Source: Closterium sp. Naga37s-1
Taxonomy: Eukaryota > Streptophyta > Zygnematophyceae > Desmidiales > Closteriaceae
Assembly: GCA_947471745.1 (NCBI GenBank)
Contig: CANJKZ010000011.1
Coordinates: forward strand, 2,232,001 to 2,296,000
Direction: 5' to 3'
Length of the DNA stretch: 64,000 nucleotides
Shown here: piece after piece, positions 30,834 through 41,883 of the stretch
Position numbering within the stretch: the stretch's first letter is position 1
Layout of the letters: the number at the start of each line of letters is the position of its first letter
Made by a program: the position numbers and the translations under genes
Notes under the pieces: generated by a model
Told to the model about the DNA's origin: nothing
The model's database searches: none
What the model saw: the letters and a program-made list of their open reading frames with translations, nothing else

Positions 30834-32250
30834 ACTGAGACAGTGTGATGGTGCGCCGTGCTCTGTCCCGGGTGATCTGCAGGCCAAGATAGCTGCGCAG
30901 TTCACCCAGGTCAGTGCAGATGTGTCTCTTATGCAGCTCCCACTTCACAAGGGTCCGTGCCTCAGTGTCAGCAGTGGCAAAGACGGGGTCGTTGACATAC
31001 ACGAGGACGTAGAACGGCGGCAGAGAGGTGTCGGTGCGTAGAAACAGCGACGGGTACGCTGTAGAAGGAGCAAACCCAAGAGCCGCAAGTGTAGTCCTCT
31101 GCGTGTTGTGCCACTCGCGAGGCGCCTGGCGGAGACCGTAGACTGGCCGGCGGAGGCTCCACTGGTTACCTGAAGGAAACGTCCCAGTGAAACCAGGTGG
31201 TCGGCGCAGCCAGATCTCCTCGTGCAGGCTGCCCTGCAAGAAAGCTCTGAAGTCCAGAGAGTGCAACTCGTAGTCACGCTGAGCAGCGACGTGCAGCAAC
31301 ACCCGAAGAGTAGTCATCTTCGGGGTGGGGGAGAAGGTCTGGAAGTAGTCAACTCCCTGTCGCTGACTGAAACCTCGAGCAACGTATCGCGCCTTGAAGG
31401 CAGGAGGAGAACACGGCGGCCACTTCACCCTGAAGATCCACATGCCATCGACTATGTTCGCCCCAGGTGGGGGAACCTCGTCAACGTAGGTGCCTGTGGA
31501 CTTCCAGGATGCCATCTCGGCATCCATAGCTGCCTGCCACTGAGAGGAGTAAGGACCCGTAATTGCCTCTGCGTAAGAGCGCGGGATCGGGATGTCTGGA
31601 GCATCTGGGTCCCCCTCAAGGGCAAGCAGCATGGGAGCGAAACGAGGTACAGCAGCTGCAAGACACTCAAAGTTCTCCTGCCTGTCCTCAAGGACGTCCG
31701 AGCCAAGAGCACACTCACCCCCGACGGACGGAGTACTGGCAGACACAGACTTAGCAACTAGAGCAGTGGCGTAGTCGAGACGGCAGGCAGCAGCAAAGTC
31801 AAGCAGCTCAGCAACGAGAGCAGACGCAGCAGCAGGCTCAGTGACAGCAGTGGCAAGGAGACGAGCCACAGTGGGACTGGCAGCACGCGCTCGGTCAGAC
31901 TCAAGGTCAGGGACCTGAGGAAGAGAGGACTCAGGAGGAGCAGGCAGAGGAACACGTTGTGGAACAGAGGAAGGACGGAGTGCCATAGTGTGTGTGCCGG
32001 GGACAGGAGGAGGACACGAACGAGGAGAGCGACGAGCAGTGCGAACAGGCAAGACAGGACCAGATGACGCTCATGACGCTCTGTAAGACCTCCGGACTGC
32101 TCAATATATGCAGAGGGAGCAGGCAGTGGGGAGGCTGGCTGTAACAGCGGCTGCGACTGGTCAGGCGGTGGACACAGGAAGGGAGGAGGAAGACCAGTAG
32201 ACGGGACACCTGCTGAAGCAGGGGAACAAAGTACGGTCGCGGCCGCACAG
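30834..32250 (-). pseudogene. RT of element K/J
   Basis: The 432-codon frame has DAPDIPIPRSYAEAITGPYS, ARGFSQRQGVDYFQTFSP, LHSLDFRAFLQGSLHEEI and VLVYVNDPVFA. Relatives read YVDDLVFA, so the first Asp of the catalytic pair is Asn. The start of RNase H (SYLGLQITRDRARRTITL) is cut at 30834 and the frame runs into H1 gag. Confidence 0.83.
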
Positions 32251-32264
32251 TGTCGCCAGCACCT

Positions 32265-32440
32265 CCAGCTCCAAGGTCAACAGCTCCAGCTCCTGCAGCT
32301 CCAGCGCCTCCGGTGCCAGTGCCTCCAACTCCAGCTCCTTCAGCCCCAGCGCCTCCTGCACTAGGGCCCCCAACTCCAGCTACTCCAGCTGCAGCGCCTA
32401 CAGCACCAGCTACTCCAGGCTCCGTAGGGTCTCCAGCTCC
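32265..32440. repeat. Linker repeat, second copy, at the inversion joint
   Basis: GCTCCAGC-type repeats nearly identical to 33230-33405. The joint at 32432-32441 joins minus-sense linker to plus-sense RNase H through the shared bases CAGCTCCAG. Confidence 0.75.
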
Positions 32441-33150
32441 AGAGGCTGAGATCTACGCAGGGGCCATGGCTGCACAAGAGCTACGCTGGCTCACCTACCT
32501 GCTGACTGACTTGGGAGAGCAGCCTCGTTTGCCTCCAGTTTTGTACGTAGACAACAAGGCCATGATTGCCTTGTGTCAGGAGCACAGACTGGAGCACAGA
32601 ACGAAGCATATCGCTGTGCGATACTTCCTTGCTCGAGAGTTGCAGCAGCGTGGCCAGCTTCGTCTTGCATACATGGCCACTAGGGCCAGCACTGCTGATA
32701 TATTCACCAAGGCACTTCCGCGTTGTGATCATCAGCTCTTCTCTACTGTGTTAGGCCTTGTGCCTACTTTGCCTCACTTGCTCACAGCTTGACTCTGCTT
32801 GTACTGTGATCTATATATATACCTGCATTCTTACACTTGCTAGGGTATGATCACTGTATTGTTTGTTCTCTTTTATATAACTCTGCATGTGAACTGGCCT
32901 TGTGGCCCTTTGCTTGTGCTCAGACTGTGTGGTGACTTTGTGATCCACCCTGAGCTTGCTTTGCTTTTCTAGACTGGTCTTGTGACCACTTGTTCTCCCC
33001 CAGTTTGCCTATGGGGGTGTGTCAAAATGTTAAATAGCTTATATTGTGTATGCTAGAGTGGGGTAGCCCAGAAGGGGTACAACCCAATTAGGGTGAGTAC
33101 TTGTATCCACCTCTTTGCTAGTTCATTCATTCTTGTTCATTATTCTGACA
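32441..33150 (+). pseudogene. Fragment J: inverted RNase H tail, 3' UTR, PPT and 3' LTR
   Basis: The plus strand reads AEIYAGAMAAQELRWLTYLL, VDNKAMIALCQEHRLEHRTK and TADIFTKALPRCDHQ to HLLTA (stop 32790-32792). Then come the conserved 3' UTR, PPT TATGGGGGTG (33010-33019) and a 131-bp LTR (33020-33150, TGTCAAAA to TTCTGACA). It is opposite in direction to the RT and integrase of K on either side. Confidence 0.85.
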
Positions 33151-33151
33151 G

Positions 33152-33226
33152 TTCACTCCGAAGTTTTGGAAGGAGACATGGGCACAGTACGGCACGAAAC
33201 TACAATTCTCGTCGGCATACCACCCT
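33152..33226 (+). pseudogene. Shard of a Ty3/gypsy-type integrase
   Basis: Plus-strand codons read FTPKFWKETWAQYGTKL then QFSSAYHP. This is the typical Ty3/gypsy integrase core segment that precedes QTDGQ. Only 25 codons remain, between J's LTR and K's linker repeat. It is the only Ty3/gypsy sequence I see here. Confidence 0.75.
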
Positions 33227-34960
33227 AAACCTCCAGCTCCAAGGTCAACAGCTCCAGCTCCTGCAGCTCCAGCGCCTCCGGTGCCAGTGCCTCCAACTCC
33301 AGCTCCTGCAGCCCCAGCGCCTCCTGCACTAGGGCCCCCAACTCCAGCTGCAGCGCCTACAGCACCAGCTACTCCAGGCTCCGTAGGGTCTCCAGCTCCA
33401 GCGCAACCAACACCACTAGTCCCGACAGCTCCAGTAGGAACAGCAGCACCTTCAGCTCCAGTGTCTCCACTCCATCCAGCTCCGGGAGCCCCACTCCGAC
33501 GGTGCGGGCGCCGAACAAGCCACTCACGCAGCTGCTGCGGGGACAGTCGCGGCGAAGCACCAGTAGGACCTCCAGGCGAAGCAGCACCCCGAGAATCCGC
33601 ACCCTCCGACTTAGCACCCCCTGGCTCCGCACCCCCAGAAGCAGCACCTCTAGACGCAGCACTTGGAGCAGCACCTGAGACGACAGCTACCTGAACAGGC
33701 GCAGTACCAAGGAGAGGGTCTACCTGAGACACTCCCGAGGGAGCAGGACCCTGGGGCGGGAGGGGGTCTACCGGAGGTGGACCGGGAGCAAGGAAGAGCA
33801 GCGGGGGCGGGGGAGGGGCAGAGCGATAGCGGAAGAGACGATAGAAGGGAACCGACTTGTTGAACGTGACGTCCTGAGAGGGGAGGACACGGCGCGAGGT
33901 GGGGTGGTAAAACTGCCAGCCAGCAGCGTCAGGGACAAAGCCAAGGAAGACGCACGGAATGGCGCGGGCGGAGAGCTTGTCCGCGGACGTATCGCGAACA
34001 AAGGCACGAGAACCCCAGACCCGGAACACCGACGCATCGCCAACCTTCCCCGTCCAACGCAGTGTGGGCGAGGTCTCCGGCAAGGAGACACGTGGCCAGA
34101 GGTTGAGCTGATGTGCAGCGTACCGGACCGCAAACGGCCACATAAAATGGGGAGCGGCCTCATGGATCATGGAGGTAGGAGCGACCTCCATGACTAAGCC
34201 AATGCGGCGCTCAGCAATCCCATTTTGCTGAGGGGAGTCCGGAAGCGTGAACGACTGGAGGATGCCCTCCCCACGACAAAAGTCCCGCAAGAGGTCGGAG
34301 GAGAACTCACCACCTCTGTCAGTGTGCAGACGCAGGACAGGAAGGTCCTGGCAGAACCGCTCGCGCAGCTGGAGACGGACTGTGCGGATCCAAGGGATCA
34401 AGACAGCAGAGACCTCACCCTTGCTGCGCAAGGGGAAGACCGTGGTGTACCGCGTGTAGTCGTCAACTACCAGCAGAAAGTAGCGCTCGCGGCCCTGTCC
34501 ACTGACGCGGGCTGAGCCCCACACGTCCATGTGGAGGGTCTGCAGGGGAGCAGTCGTCGGGGGAAACGAGGAGGAGTGAGGAGCGGCGCGCTGTCGCCCC
34601 TCGACCAAGGAAGACAGGGCGGGGCAGGCGAGGGCAGTAAGGGAGGCAGAGACCTGGGGAGACCAGAGACAAGGAGACGGGAGTGCATGCCACGAAGGCG
34701 TGGCAGGGAGGGGTGAGCCAGGCGGTGGCGCCAAAGAAGAGTCTGGTGCAACAGGAGGCGACACGAGCAAGAAACGGCTACCTGACCTGACGCGAACACC
34801 TGAGCAGACGGAGCGACCTGAGGAGGCTCGATAGCCAGTGTGTACAGACTCGACCCTAGCCGACGAGTGAACGTAGCTAGGTGACGCCCCGTTCGTGTGC
34901 ACGTGCAGATCGACACACGCTGACCCCCAGGAGTGGTGGTAGTGACCATCGCATCCTGAA
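33227..34960 (-). pseudogene. Integrase and linker of element K
   Basis: Integrase is well preserved: LLWRHRLAHPSLPRLRG, HMDVWGSARV, DDYTRYTTVFPL, LHTDRGGEFSSDL, QQNGIAERRIGLVME and FYHPTSRRVLPSQDVTF. The linker follows in the same frame (GAASGGAEPGGAKSEGADS, LSPQQLREWLVRR, then GAGVGGTGTGGAG repeats). One frame change near 34610 separates the zinc site from the core. Confidence 0.85.
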
Positions 34961-35401
34961 GGGCAGCGGTACTCACCAAGCTCGTAGAGAACGAGGGGAC
35001 CGCCGGACACGGGAGGACAGTGGAGGAACTGGCCACGACCAGGCCCCCAGAGGGGTCAGCCAGTCTGACTGGGAAAGGTGCACGGACAGGAGTGAGAGTG
35101 GTGCTGTCACGAAAGAAGCAGCGCGAGGCGCCGGAGTCCAACGTGAAAGTGTGCAAGGCCTCAGCAGGCACAGTACCAGGGGGAGTACCAGACGCACTAG
35201 CACCTAGAGCAGCAGCCGCTATACCTGGGTCAGGTAGCACACACCAGTAACAGTCACCCTCAGCACTAAAATACAAAGCATACATGGCAGAGATAATAAC
35301 ATCATAGTCTAGGTCAAAGATAGCAACTCCTGACTGAAGCAACTGCGCCCAGCGAGGGCGCTCGATGTCGTCACCAAACTCAGCACGCCAAGCGACGTCA
35401 A
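34961..35401 (-). pseudogene. Protease domain of element K
   Basis: FDLDYDVIISAMYALYFSAE then TLDSGASRCFFRDSTTLTPV. It is cut on its N-terminal side by H2 at 35402; the preceding zinc knuckle lies beyond H2 at 41884. Confidence 0.83.
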
Positions 35402-36220
35402 TGTTATAGTCACAATAGGCTTGAATGTGCCTAAAACGAAAGATAGAGAGCACAGACGGATTTCTGCACAGCGGCTTCAAACGTTGATAGCGTTCTGCTC
35501 ACAGCTGCAAATGACTTGATTCAAATTGGATCTGGAGCGTCTTCACGTCGTCTACAATTAGCAATTTAGATTGCACGATTTGATAAAGAATGGACGACAC
35601 AGCGTCGGTTTGAACGAACGGTACTATGGCAGCCACTATAGTCTTAGAACACAAGATAGGAAGAGTTACGAGTTGGGAATGACTCCCAGCTCCTATAAAC
35701 CCCAAGAGCCGAGGTACAGTGATGTGGAACAGTGCCACACTGTCCCCAACCACGAAGGGTCTCGAAACTACCCTTCACTAGGGCCTACACCAAGTGAAAT
35801 GTTACACTACACAAAGTAATGTAACTATCTTCAATATCTTGAGGTGTACCCTTTTGGCAAGCTTCGAAATCACTTGAGGCTTGACACCAAGGCTCGGGCT
35901 CTTCATCACAAACTCATCCTTGAGTTCTTCATGGGTCTGCTGCACACACCTGCGACACGCCGAACGTTCGACACAGGACAAAATAGAAACCGCGCACGAC
36001 AAAATAGAAACCGCGCGCGAGACACAAACGACCGCGTAACACGCGTCTAGCGATAACTCGCTATTGACTCGACACACACACTCGACATCATGACTCAACA
36101 TTCACACACAATTATAAGCATGAAATATATATTATCCCATGCCCTCATACCATTCCATACACACACACATTCACGCACACGGACAACAAGCCGAGTGCAA
36201 ACCGTAGGGTTGCACCAACA
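35402..36220 (-). repeat. 3' LTR of H2 (819 bp)
   Basis: Matches 41065-41883 at nearly every position; sense TGTTGGTGC to CTATAACA. A tandem ACAAAATAGAAACCGCGC motif is present near 35978-36018. Confidence 0.93.
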
Positions 36221-36261
36221 AACTCCCCCTCGGAATGTTGGCCTTAGGATATGTTGCTCTC

Positions 36262-36543
36262 TCAGTTCAGAGCCATCCCAGCCAGCTTGCAACACTTCCA
36301 ATGCTGCTGCTCCACCAGCCTCTTGGTCATCATGTCAGCCGGCTGCCCCGTGGTCTTCACGTAGCGCAACTCAACTTCACCCGCGGTTACCATGCTCCTC
36401 GTCCAATGCCACTTCACCCTCATGTGCTTCATGAGTCCATGCAACACAGGGTTCTTAGCAAGAGCAATGGCACCCTGGCTGTCACAGTACAGTGGGGTAG
36501 GTCCTTGCTGCTCCTCCCCCAATTCAGCCAACAAACGCCGCTG
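36262..36543 (-). pseudogene. RNase H tail of H2
   Basis: MLAELGEEQQGPTPLYCDSQ then GAIALAKN, KWHWTRSMVTAGEVELRYVK and PADMMTKRLVEQQHW. It is separated from the main pol frame by one TGA where H1 has Trp (REIVWHRR). Confidence 0.87.
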
Positions 36544-39500
36544 TCACACAATCTCCCGTACGGCACGGAAGAGTGCCATGTACTCGGACTCCACCGAGCT
36601 CAAAGCTTGGTCAACCTGCTTCTTGCTCTCCCAAGCAGTTGGGCCTCCACGAACACAGCATATGAAGCCTCCCACACTTGTCATGTCCTCTGGTTCTGAT
36701 GCATATGAAGCATCCGAGTAGGCGGTGAGGAACAAACGCCCGGGTTCAACACCATCCGCGCCCTTTTGGCGCCTTTGTGCCGCCGCCGAGTATTGCAGCC
36801 CAACGGTCGGTGTTTGGCCAAGATACTTGGCCACCCTCATTCCAGCTGCTACCTGCTCCTCATTAGGGCATTGCACAACCCTAGCCAGCTGCCCGGTAGC
36901 AAACGCGACGTCCGGTCGGGTGTTTACCGCCGCATACATGAGGCTGCCCACCAACGAGTGAAATCGGCGCCTCTCCTCTTCACCAACGCTCTCCTCCTCT
37001 GGTCCCTTCACACACTTGAACCCAGAGGGAAAGGGTGTAGCCACATGGCCTTCACTCTGCCCAAAGTTGGCAGCCAATGCCTCCAGGTACTTTCGTTGAT
37101 GCACCCGCATGCACCGCTTCTCCACATCTCGTTCGATGTGGAGCCCAAGGTAGAAGCTCACGTCACCAAGGGCCTTGCACTTGAACTTGTCTTGAAGCTT
37201 CAGCATCACCTCCTTCACAAGGTCAGAAGAGGGTGAGAAAATGAGGATGTCATCCACATAAACCACCATGAAACTCCTCTGCTCCCCCTCGCCAAGCATG
37301 AACAAGGAGTGATCGGTCGTTGAGGGAGTGAAGCCGATCCCCTCCAACACTTCGCGCAGCTTCATGTACCATAGCCTAGGGGCCTGCTTCAGCCCATATA
37401 GGGCCTTCTTCAGCTTCCACACTCTGCCACTACCATCATCAAACCCCTCTGGCTGCGCCATAAAAATCTCCTCCTCAAGGATGCCGTTAAGGAATGCCGT
37501 TACGATGTCCATTTGCTTTACTACCCATCCTTTGATGGCGGCTCCCGCGAATAGGGTTCGCAGCGTCGTCGGCTTCACCACAGGGGCAAACAGCTCCTTG
37601 AATTCCACCTTCTCCTTCTGCTGGTACCCCTTGGCTACAAGCCTAGACTTGTAGCGCTCGATCTTGCCGTCGGCATCCGACTTGATTTTGAAGAGCCACT
37701 TGGACGTTATCGCCGTACGCCCCTCCGGTAGCTCCACCAATTCAAACGTGTCATTCTCCTCGATGCTCTTCAGCTCACTCTCCATGGCCTTCTTCCACTC
37801 CTCAGCATCACTACTCTCCAAAGCCTCCTTGAGAGTTGCTGGTTCTCCCGGCATCTCCACCGGAGAGAAGAACGCGAAGGCACACTCCTCGTAGTCACTC
37901 TCCTCGTCGTCTCCGACCATCATTGCCGCTCCGGCCAGGGCTGTCTTGCCCTGCTTTCCCGGCGCATCATAGGTCAGCCTATTAGGGGGTTCAACTCTCC
38001 TCTTCCCCCTTCCTTCCTCCTCAGCTGCAGGGACTTGAAGGCCTTGGCGTTGCTGCGGTGTGGCTCGAATCCGTGGAGCACTCGTAGTACGGGAAGGGAG
38101 TGACGGTGCACGCTCGCTCACTTGCTGCACCTCCTCCTCTTCTTCCTCTGCATCATTGGCCTCCTCTCCCCCATTCACAAGGGAGGATTGCCTTGTGGTT
38201 GTGCTGCCGCTGCTCAGCTCCAAAGGCAGCTCCACATGCTCCAAACCGGAACTCTTCACCTCCCCAAACCGCATGCCTATCTTCGCCTCATTCTCCGCCT
38301 TCCAATCCTTGTACATGAAGTTCTCCATGAACTTGCAGTCCCTGCTCACCAAGAACTTCTTGGTGAATGGGTCCCAAAGAAGCCATCCCTTGCTGTTTTG
38401 AGCCATGCCCAAGTGCACGGCCCACACCGCCTTGGCACCAAGCTTGTTGTGCCGAAGATGCTTAGGCACGAGCGCCATGCACATGCACCCGAACACCCGA
38501 AGCATATCCACCTTTGGCTTCCTTCCTAGCCACTCCACATAGGGCACCCATTTGTCTGCTCCCACATGAGTCAAGGCTCTGTTCTTGGCCACACACGCGC
38601 TCCGCACCGCATCAGGCCAGAAATAGTCGGGTAGCCCGGCTTCAATGAGCAACCCGCGTGCCGCCTCCGTGATTGTGCGGTTCGCTCGCTCGGCGATGCC
38701 GTTCATTGCAGGGGGGGAGTATGGCATGGTGAGGGAGTGCCGAATACCATTCTTCTTCAGCCACAACCCAAACTCCTTGCTCAGGAACTCTCCCCCTCGA
38801 TCGGTGCGGATTGACTTGACTAGACGGTCTTGTTGCCGCTCCACCATCGGGAACCAATCCGTCTTCAACGTTTCAGCCACGTCGCTCTTCTTGGCCAGCA
38901 CGTACACCCAAGTCATGCGGGTGTAGACGTCGACAATGGTGAGAAAATACTCAGCTCCAGCAGCTCCAAGCTTCAGGGGGCCCACCACGTCCATCACCAC
39001 CTCATCAAGCGGTGCCTTTGCCGTTGCCTCCGAACTAGGGAACGGAAACCGGGTGAACTTGGCTTGAATGCACGTCGGGCAGCCAAGCACCTCATCGGGC
39101 TCCCCCTTTACACGTATGCCAGCAACCATCTCATTCTTCACTAGCTGCTGCAAGATGGGCAGGGCCACATGCCCCATGCGCCGATGCAAGGTGAGCCAAT
39201 CACACTCCCCCGTAGCCGAATTTGGATTGGAGAATGCCGCGCTCGCAATAGCGCCCCACATACTCTCTCCGTAGTCCTCCTCCGCTGCTGCCTCTGGGTT
39301 CTCCTCACCCTTTTGCTGCTCCTTGGTTGCTGCACCACTCTCCTTAGGTTCACTGAACTTGCTGGTCCCTCCAGGTTTGCTCTTCTTGAGCTCATTCTCC
39401 TTAGCGCGACCGTTCACGCCATCGTCGCTACCGACCGCTCCATCCTTGGTGTTGATGCTTGCTGCCACTTGCCTCTCCTTAGGCATAGGGACCACTGGGA

Positions 39501-39771
39501 TCTGCCACATCTCGTTGTAGACATCCCTGTCCTCATGAAGGTCCCAAAGAATTCGATCGCCAAGCCTTGCGGTGTAGGTCTTGGCTCCCTTCGAGTTCGT
39601 GTCCATGCCGGCCTTTGCCAACCGCCGCACGGAAATCAGGTTTGCAGCAAGGCTGGGCACCCAAAGCACGTTCTTGAGGCCCACCATCTTCCCATCAGCA
39701 ACCTTGAACATGGCCTTGCCCATTCCTTTCACCTCTGCTCGCTGCCCCAAAGCCGATGTGACATGCTTCAC
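36544..39771 (-). CDS. Pol of H2: pre-integrase, integrase, RT, RNase H (1075 codons)
   Basis: A single long frame. In order: pre-integrase zinc site (LHRRMGHVALP ... CPTCIQAKF), integrase DVVGPLKLG, IRTDRGGEFLSKEF and MNGIAERANRTI, acidic linker, then RT MDIVTAFLNGILEEEIFMAQ, YGLKQAPRLWY and VVYVDDILIFSPSS, and RNase H SDASYASEPEDMTSVGGFIC. All catalytic acids of integrase and RT are present. The frame is separated from protease by a 4-base deletion upstream and loses about 90 residues of RNase H to the TGA. One reversion and one repair would be needed for activity, so it is probably inactive now but may express protein. Confidence 0.9.
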   Translation of the reverse strand: MKHVTSALGQRAEVKGMGKAMFKVADGKMVGLKNVLWVPSLAANLISVRRLAKAGMDTNSKGAKTYTARLGDRILWDLHEDRDVYNEMWQIPVVPMPKERQVAASINTKDGAVGSDDGVNGRAKENELKKSKPGGTSKFSEPKESGAATKEQQKGEENPEAAAEEDYGESMWGAIASAAFSNPNSATGECDWLTLHRRMGHVALPILQQLVKNEMVAGIRVKGEPDEVLGCPTCIQAKFTRFPFPSSEATAKAPLDEVVMDVVGPLKLGAAGAEYFLTIVDVYTRMTWVYVLAKKSDVAETLKTDWFPMVERQQDRLVKSIRTDRGGEFLSKEFGLWLKKNGIRHSLTMPYSPPAMNGIAERANRTITEAARGLLIEAGLPDYFWPDAVRSACVAKNRALTHVGADKWVPYVEWLGRKPKVDMLRVFGCMCMALVPKHLRHNKLGAKAVWAVHLGMAQNSKGWLLWDPFTKKFLVSRDCKFMENFMYKDWKAENEAKIGMRFGEVKSSGLEHVELPLELSSGSTTTRQSSLVNGGEEANDAEEEEEEVQQVSERAPSLPSRTTSAPRIRATPQQRQGLQVPAAEEEGRGKRRVEPPNRLTYDAPGKQGKTALAGAAMMVGDDEESDYEECAFAFFSPVEMPGEPATLKEALESSDAEEWKKAMESELKSIEENDTFELVELPEGRTAITSKWLFKIKSDADGKIERYKSRLVAKGYQQKEKVEFKELFAPVVKPTTLRTLFAGAAIKGWVVKQMDIVTAFLNGILEEEIFMAQPEGFDDGSGRVWKLKKALYGLKQAPRLWYMKLREVLEGIGFTPSTTDHSLFMLGEGEQRSFMVVYVDDILIFSPSSDLVKEVMLKLQDKFKCKALGDVSFYLGLHIERDVEKRCMRVHQRKYLEALAANFGQSEGHVATPFPSGFKCVKGPEEESVGEEERRRFHSLVGSLMYAAVNTRPDVAFATGQLARVVQCPNEEQVAAGMRVAKYLGQTPTVGLQYSAAAQRRQKGADGVEPGRLFLTAYSDASYASEPEDMTSVGGFICCVRGGPTAWESKKQVDQALSSVESEYMALFRAVREIV

Positions 39772-41030
39772 CGGTGACGGCTCGAGGTGAGCAAGTCCGG
39801 GCGAGGTGTCATGCTATAGGTAGCGCCACTATCAATCACCCAATAGTCCAGGGGGTGTAGGGTCACCTTCCCCACAGCTGCTGGCTCCTCAAAGCCTTCA
39901 TCCTTCTCTGGACCAGCCGGTACTTGCGTCGACACGAATTAGAATAGACCCGGGTATCGATCGTCGCTCGGGTCCTTGTCGTTGTCTCCGCTCTTCATGT
40001 TTGCAGCTCCGCCACCGCGACCGCCACGGCCTCCACGGCCTCGTCCTCTCCCTCCTCCTGCTCCTCTACCCCCTTGGCCTTGAGCAGGGGTCCAACCATC
40101 AGGGAGTTTGTAGCAGTCGCGCCACATGTGTCCGCTCTTGTGGCAATAGTGACACTCGCCGTCGAATCGGCCGCGACCGCGTCCGTAGCTCTTGTCGTCG
40201 CTGCCGTAACCGCCACTCCTGCGGCCTCCGCCGAAGTTGCTGCCACCAAACCTTCCTCCCCCTCGTCCTCTGCCTCTTCCTCGACCATATCCACGGCCGA
40301 TGCTCGCTGCCCCAGCGCCATCCGCACTCGCCAACTCACGGCGGCGGAAATCCTCTTGAAGGATAGCTCGCTTCACGTCTTCAAGCGAGAGGCGGGGCAA
40401 GTCGCGATTAAGGTTGATGATGAGCGAGGACCATGACTGTGGGAGTAAGGCCAGCAACTTGGTCTTCTTTTGGAGCTCACTGTAGTTCAAATCAGCTCCC
40501 TCAAGCCGCGTCAACAAGTCGAAGAATTTCTGCACCCCTTCTTCAACCGCTTCGTCTTCTTCAATTCGTAGTGCCGCCATTTGCCGTTCCAACACCACCG
40601 CTACCGCCGCTGTTGCAGGAGCATGTACACCCTTGAGAGCAGCCCATGCCTTTGGTCCTTTCTCTGGTTCACGCTGGAATGGCTTGATGTGACGGATCTG
40701 ACTGCTCCCCAACGCTTGCCCAAGTAAGAGATAGCCTTGTGCGCTCTTCCGCACCCACGGGCTCTTCTCCGGGTCGTTCTCGGGGCGCTTCTCCGTTCCT
40801 TCCATCACCTCCAGCAGGTCATAGTGGTCAAAGATGTTCTCCATCGTGAAGGACCATTCAGCAAAGTTGTCACCGTTGAACTTGTCAAGCCCAAACACCC
40901 TAGGCTCATCCCTAGGTGGGCCAAGACTTGGTTGCATGGGCGCCATGGCTGAATCACGGGGTTGGCCTTGAGCTTGAGCTTCTCCACTGCCACCAGCACC
41001 TCTGCCACCCCTTTCCTCAGGTCCAGACAT
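39772..41030 (-). CDS. Gag and protease start of H2
   Basis: ATG at 41028-41030 (MSGPEERGGRGAGG). Gag runs to a TAA near 39939, about 363 codons: VFGLDKFNGDNFAEWSFTME, LLEVMEGTEKRPENDP, YSELQKKTKLLALLPQSWSS, an RGRGRGRGG stretch and the knuckle CHYCHKSGHMWRDCYKL. After the stop the protease loop VIDSGATYSMTP continues in another reading before the 4-base deletion at about 39778. Confidence 0.87.
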
Positions 41031-41064
41031 TGTCGAAACTGCTACAAGGGGCTCTGATACCACT

Positions 41065-41883
41065 TGTTATAGTCACAATAGGCTTGAATGTGCCTAAAAC
41101 GAAAGATAGAGAGCACAGACGGATTTCTGCACAGCGGATTCAAACGTTGATAGCGTTCTGCTCACAGCTGCAAATGACTTGATTCAAATTGGATCTGGAG
41201 CGTCTCCACGTCTTCTACAATTAGCAATTTAGATTGCACGATTTGATAAATAATGGACGACACAGCGTCGGTTTGAACGAACGGTACTATGGCAGCCACT
41301 ATAGTCTTAGAACACAAGATAGGAAGAGTTACGAGTTGGGAATGACTCCCAGCTCCTACAAACCCCAAGAGCCGAGGTACAGTGATGTGGAACAGTGCCA
41401 CACTGTCCCCAACCACGAAGGGTCTCGAAACTACCCTTCACTAGGGCCTACACCAAGTGAAATGTTACACTACACAAAGTAATGTAACTATCTTCAATAT
41501 CTTGAGGTGTACCCTTTTGGCAAGCTTCGAAATCACTTGAGGCTTGACACCAAGGCTCGGGCTCTTCATCACAAACTCATCCTTGAGTTCTTGATGGGTC
41601 TGCTGCACACACCTGCGACACGCCGAACGTTCGACACAGGACAAAATAGAAACCGCGCACGACAAAATAGAAACCGCGCGCGAGACACAAACGACCGCGT
41701 AACACGCGTCTAGCGATAACTCGCTATTGACTCGACACACACACTCGACATCATGACTCAACATTCACACACAATTATAAGCATGAAATATATATTATCC
41801 CATGCCCTCATACCATTCCATACACACACACATTCACGCACACGGACAACAAGCCGAGTGCAAACCGTAGGGTTGCACCAACA
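41065..41883 (-). repeat. 5' LTR of H2 (819 bp)
   Basis: Partner of 35402-36220, same length. Followed on the sense side by AG and the PBS. Confidence 0.93.

Larger units (their letters stand above)
35402..41883 (-). mobile_element. Element H2: nearly intact copia element inside K
   Basis: 6482 bp with two 819-bp LTRs (35402-36220, 41065-41883), PBS TGGTATCAGAGC (41051-41062, 2 bases from the LTR) and PPT. The flanks GTCAA (35397-35401) and GCCAA (41884-41888) are a target duplication with one change. Only two clear lesions are seen: a 4-base deletion near 39778 and TGG to TGA at 36542-36544. It is the youngest of the H pair by nesting. Confidence 0.93.

Noticed and set aside
32441..33150. 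J as an independent plus-strand retrotransposon
   Set aside because: It has only the tail of pol and one LTR, and its inner edge is a microhomology joint with K's linker; an inverted piece of K or a sister copy is simpler.
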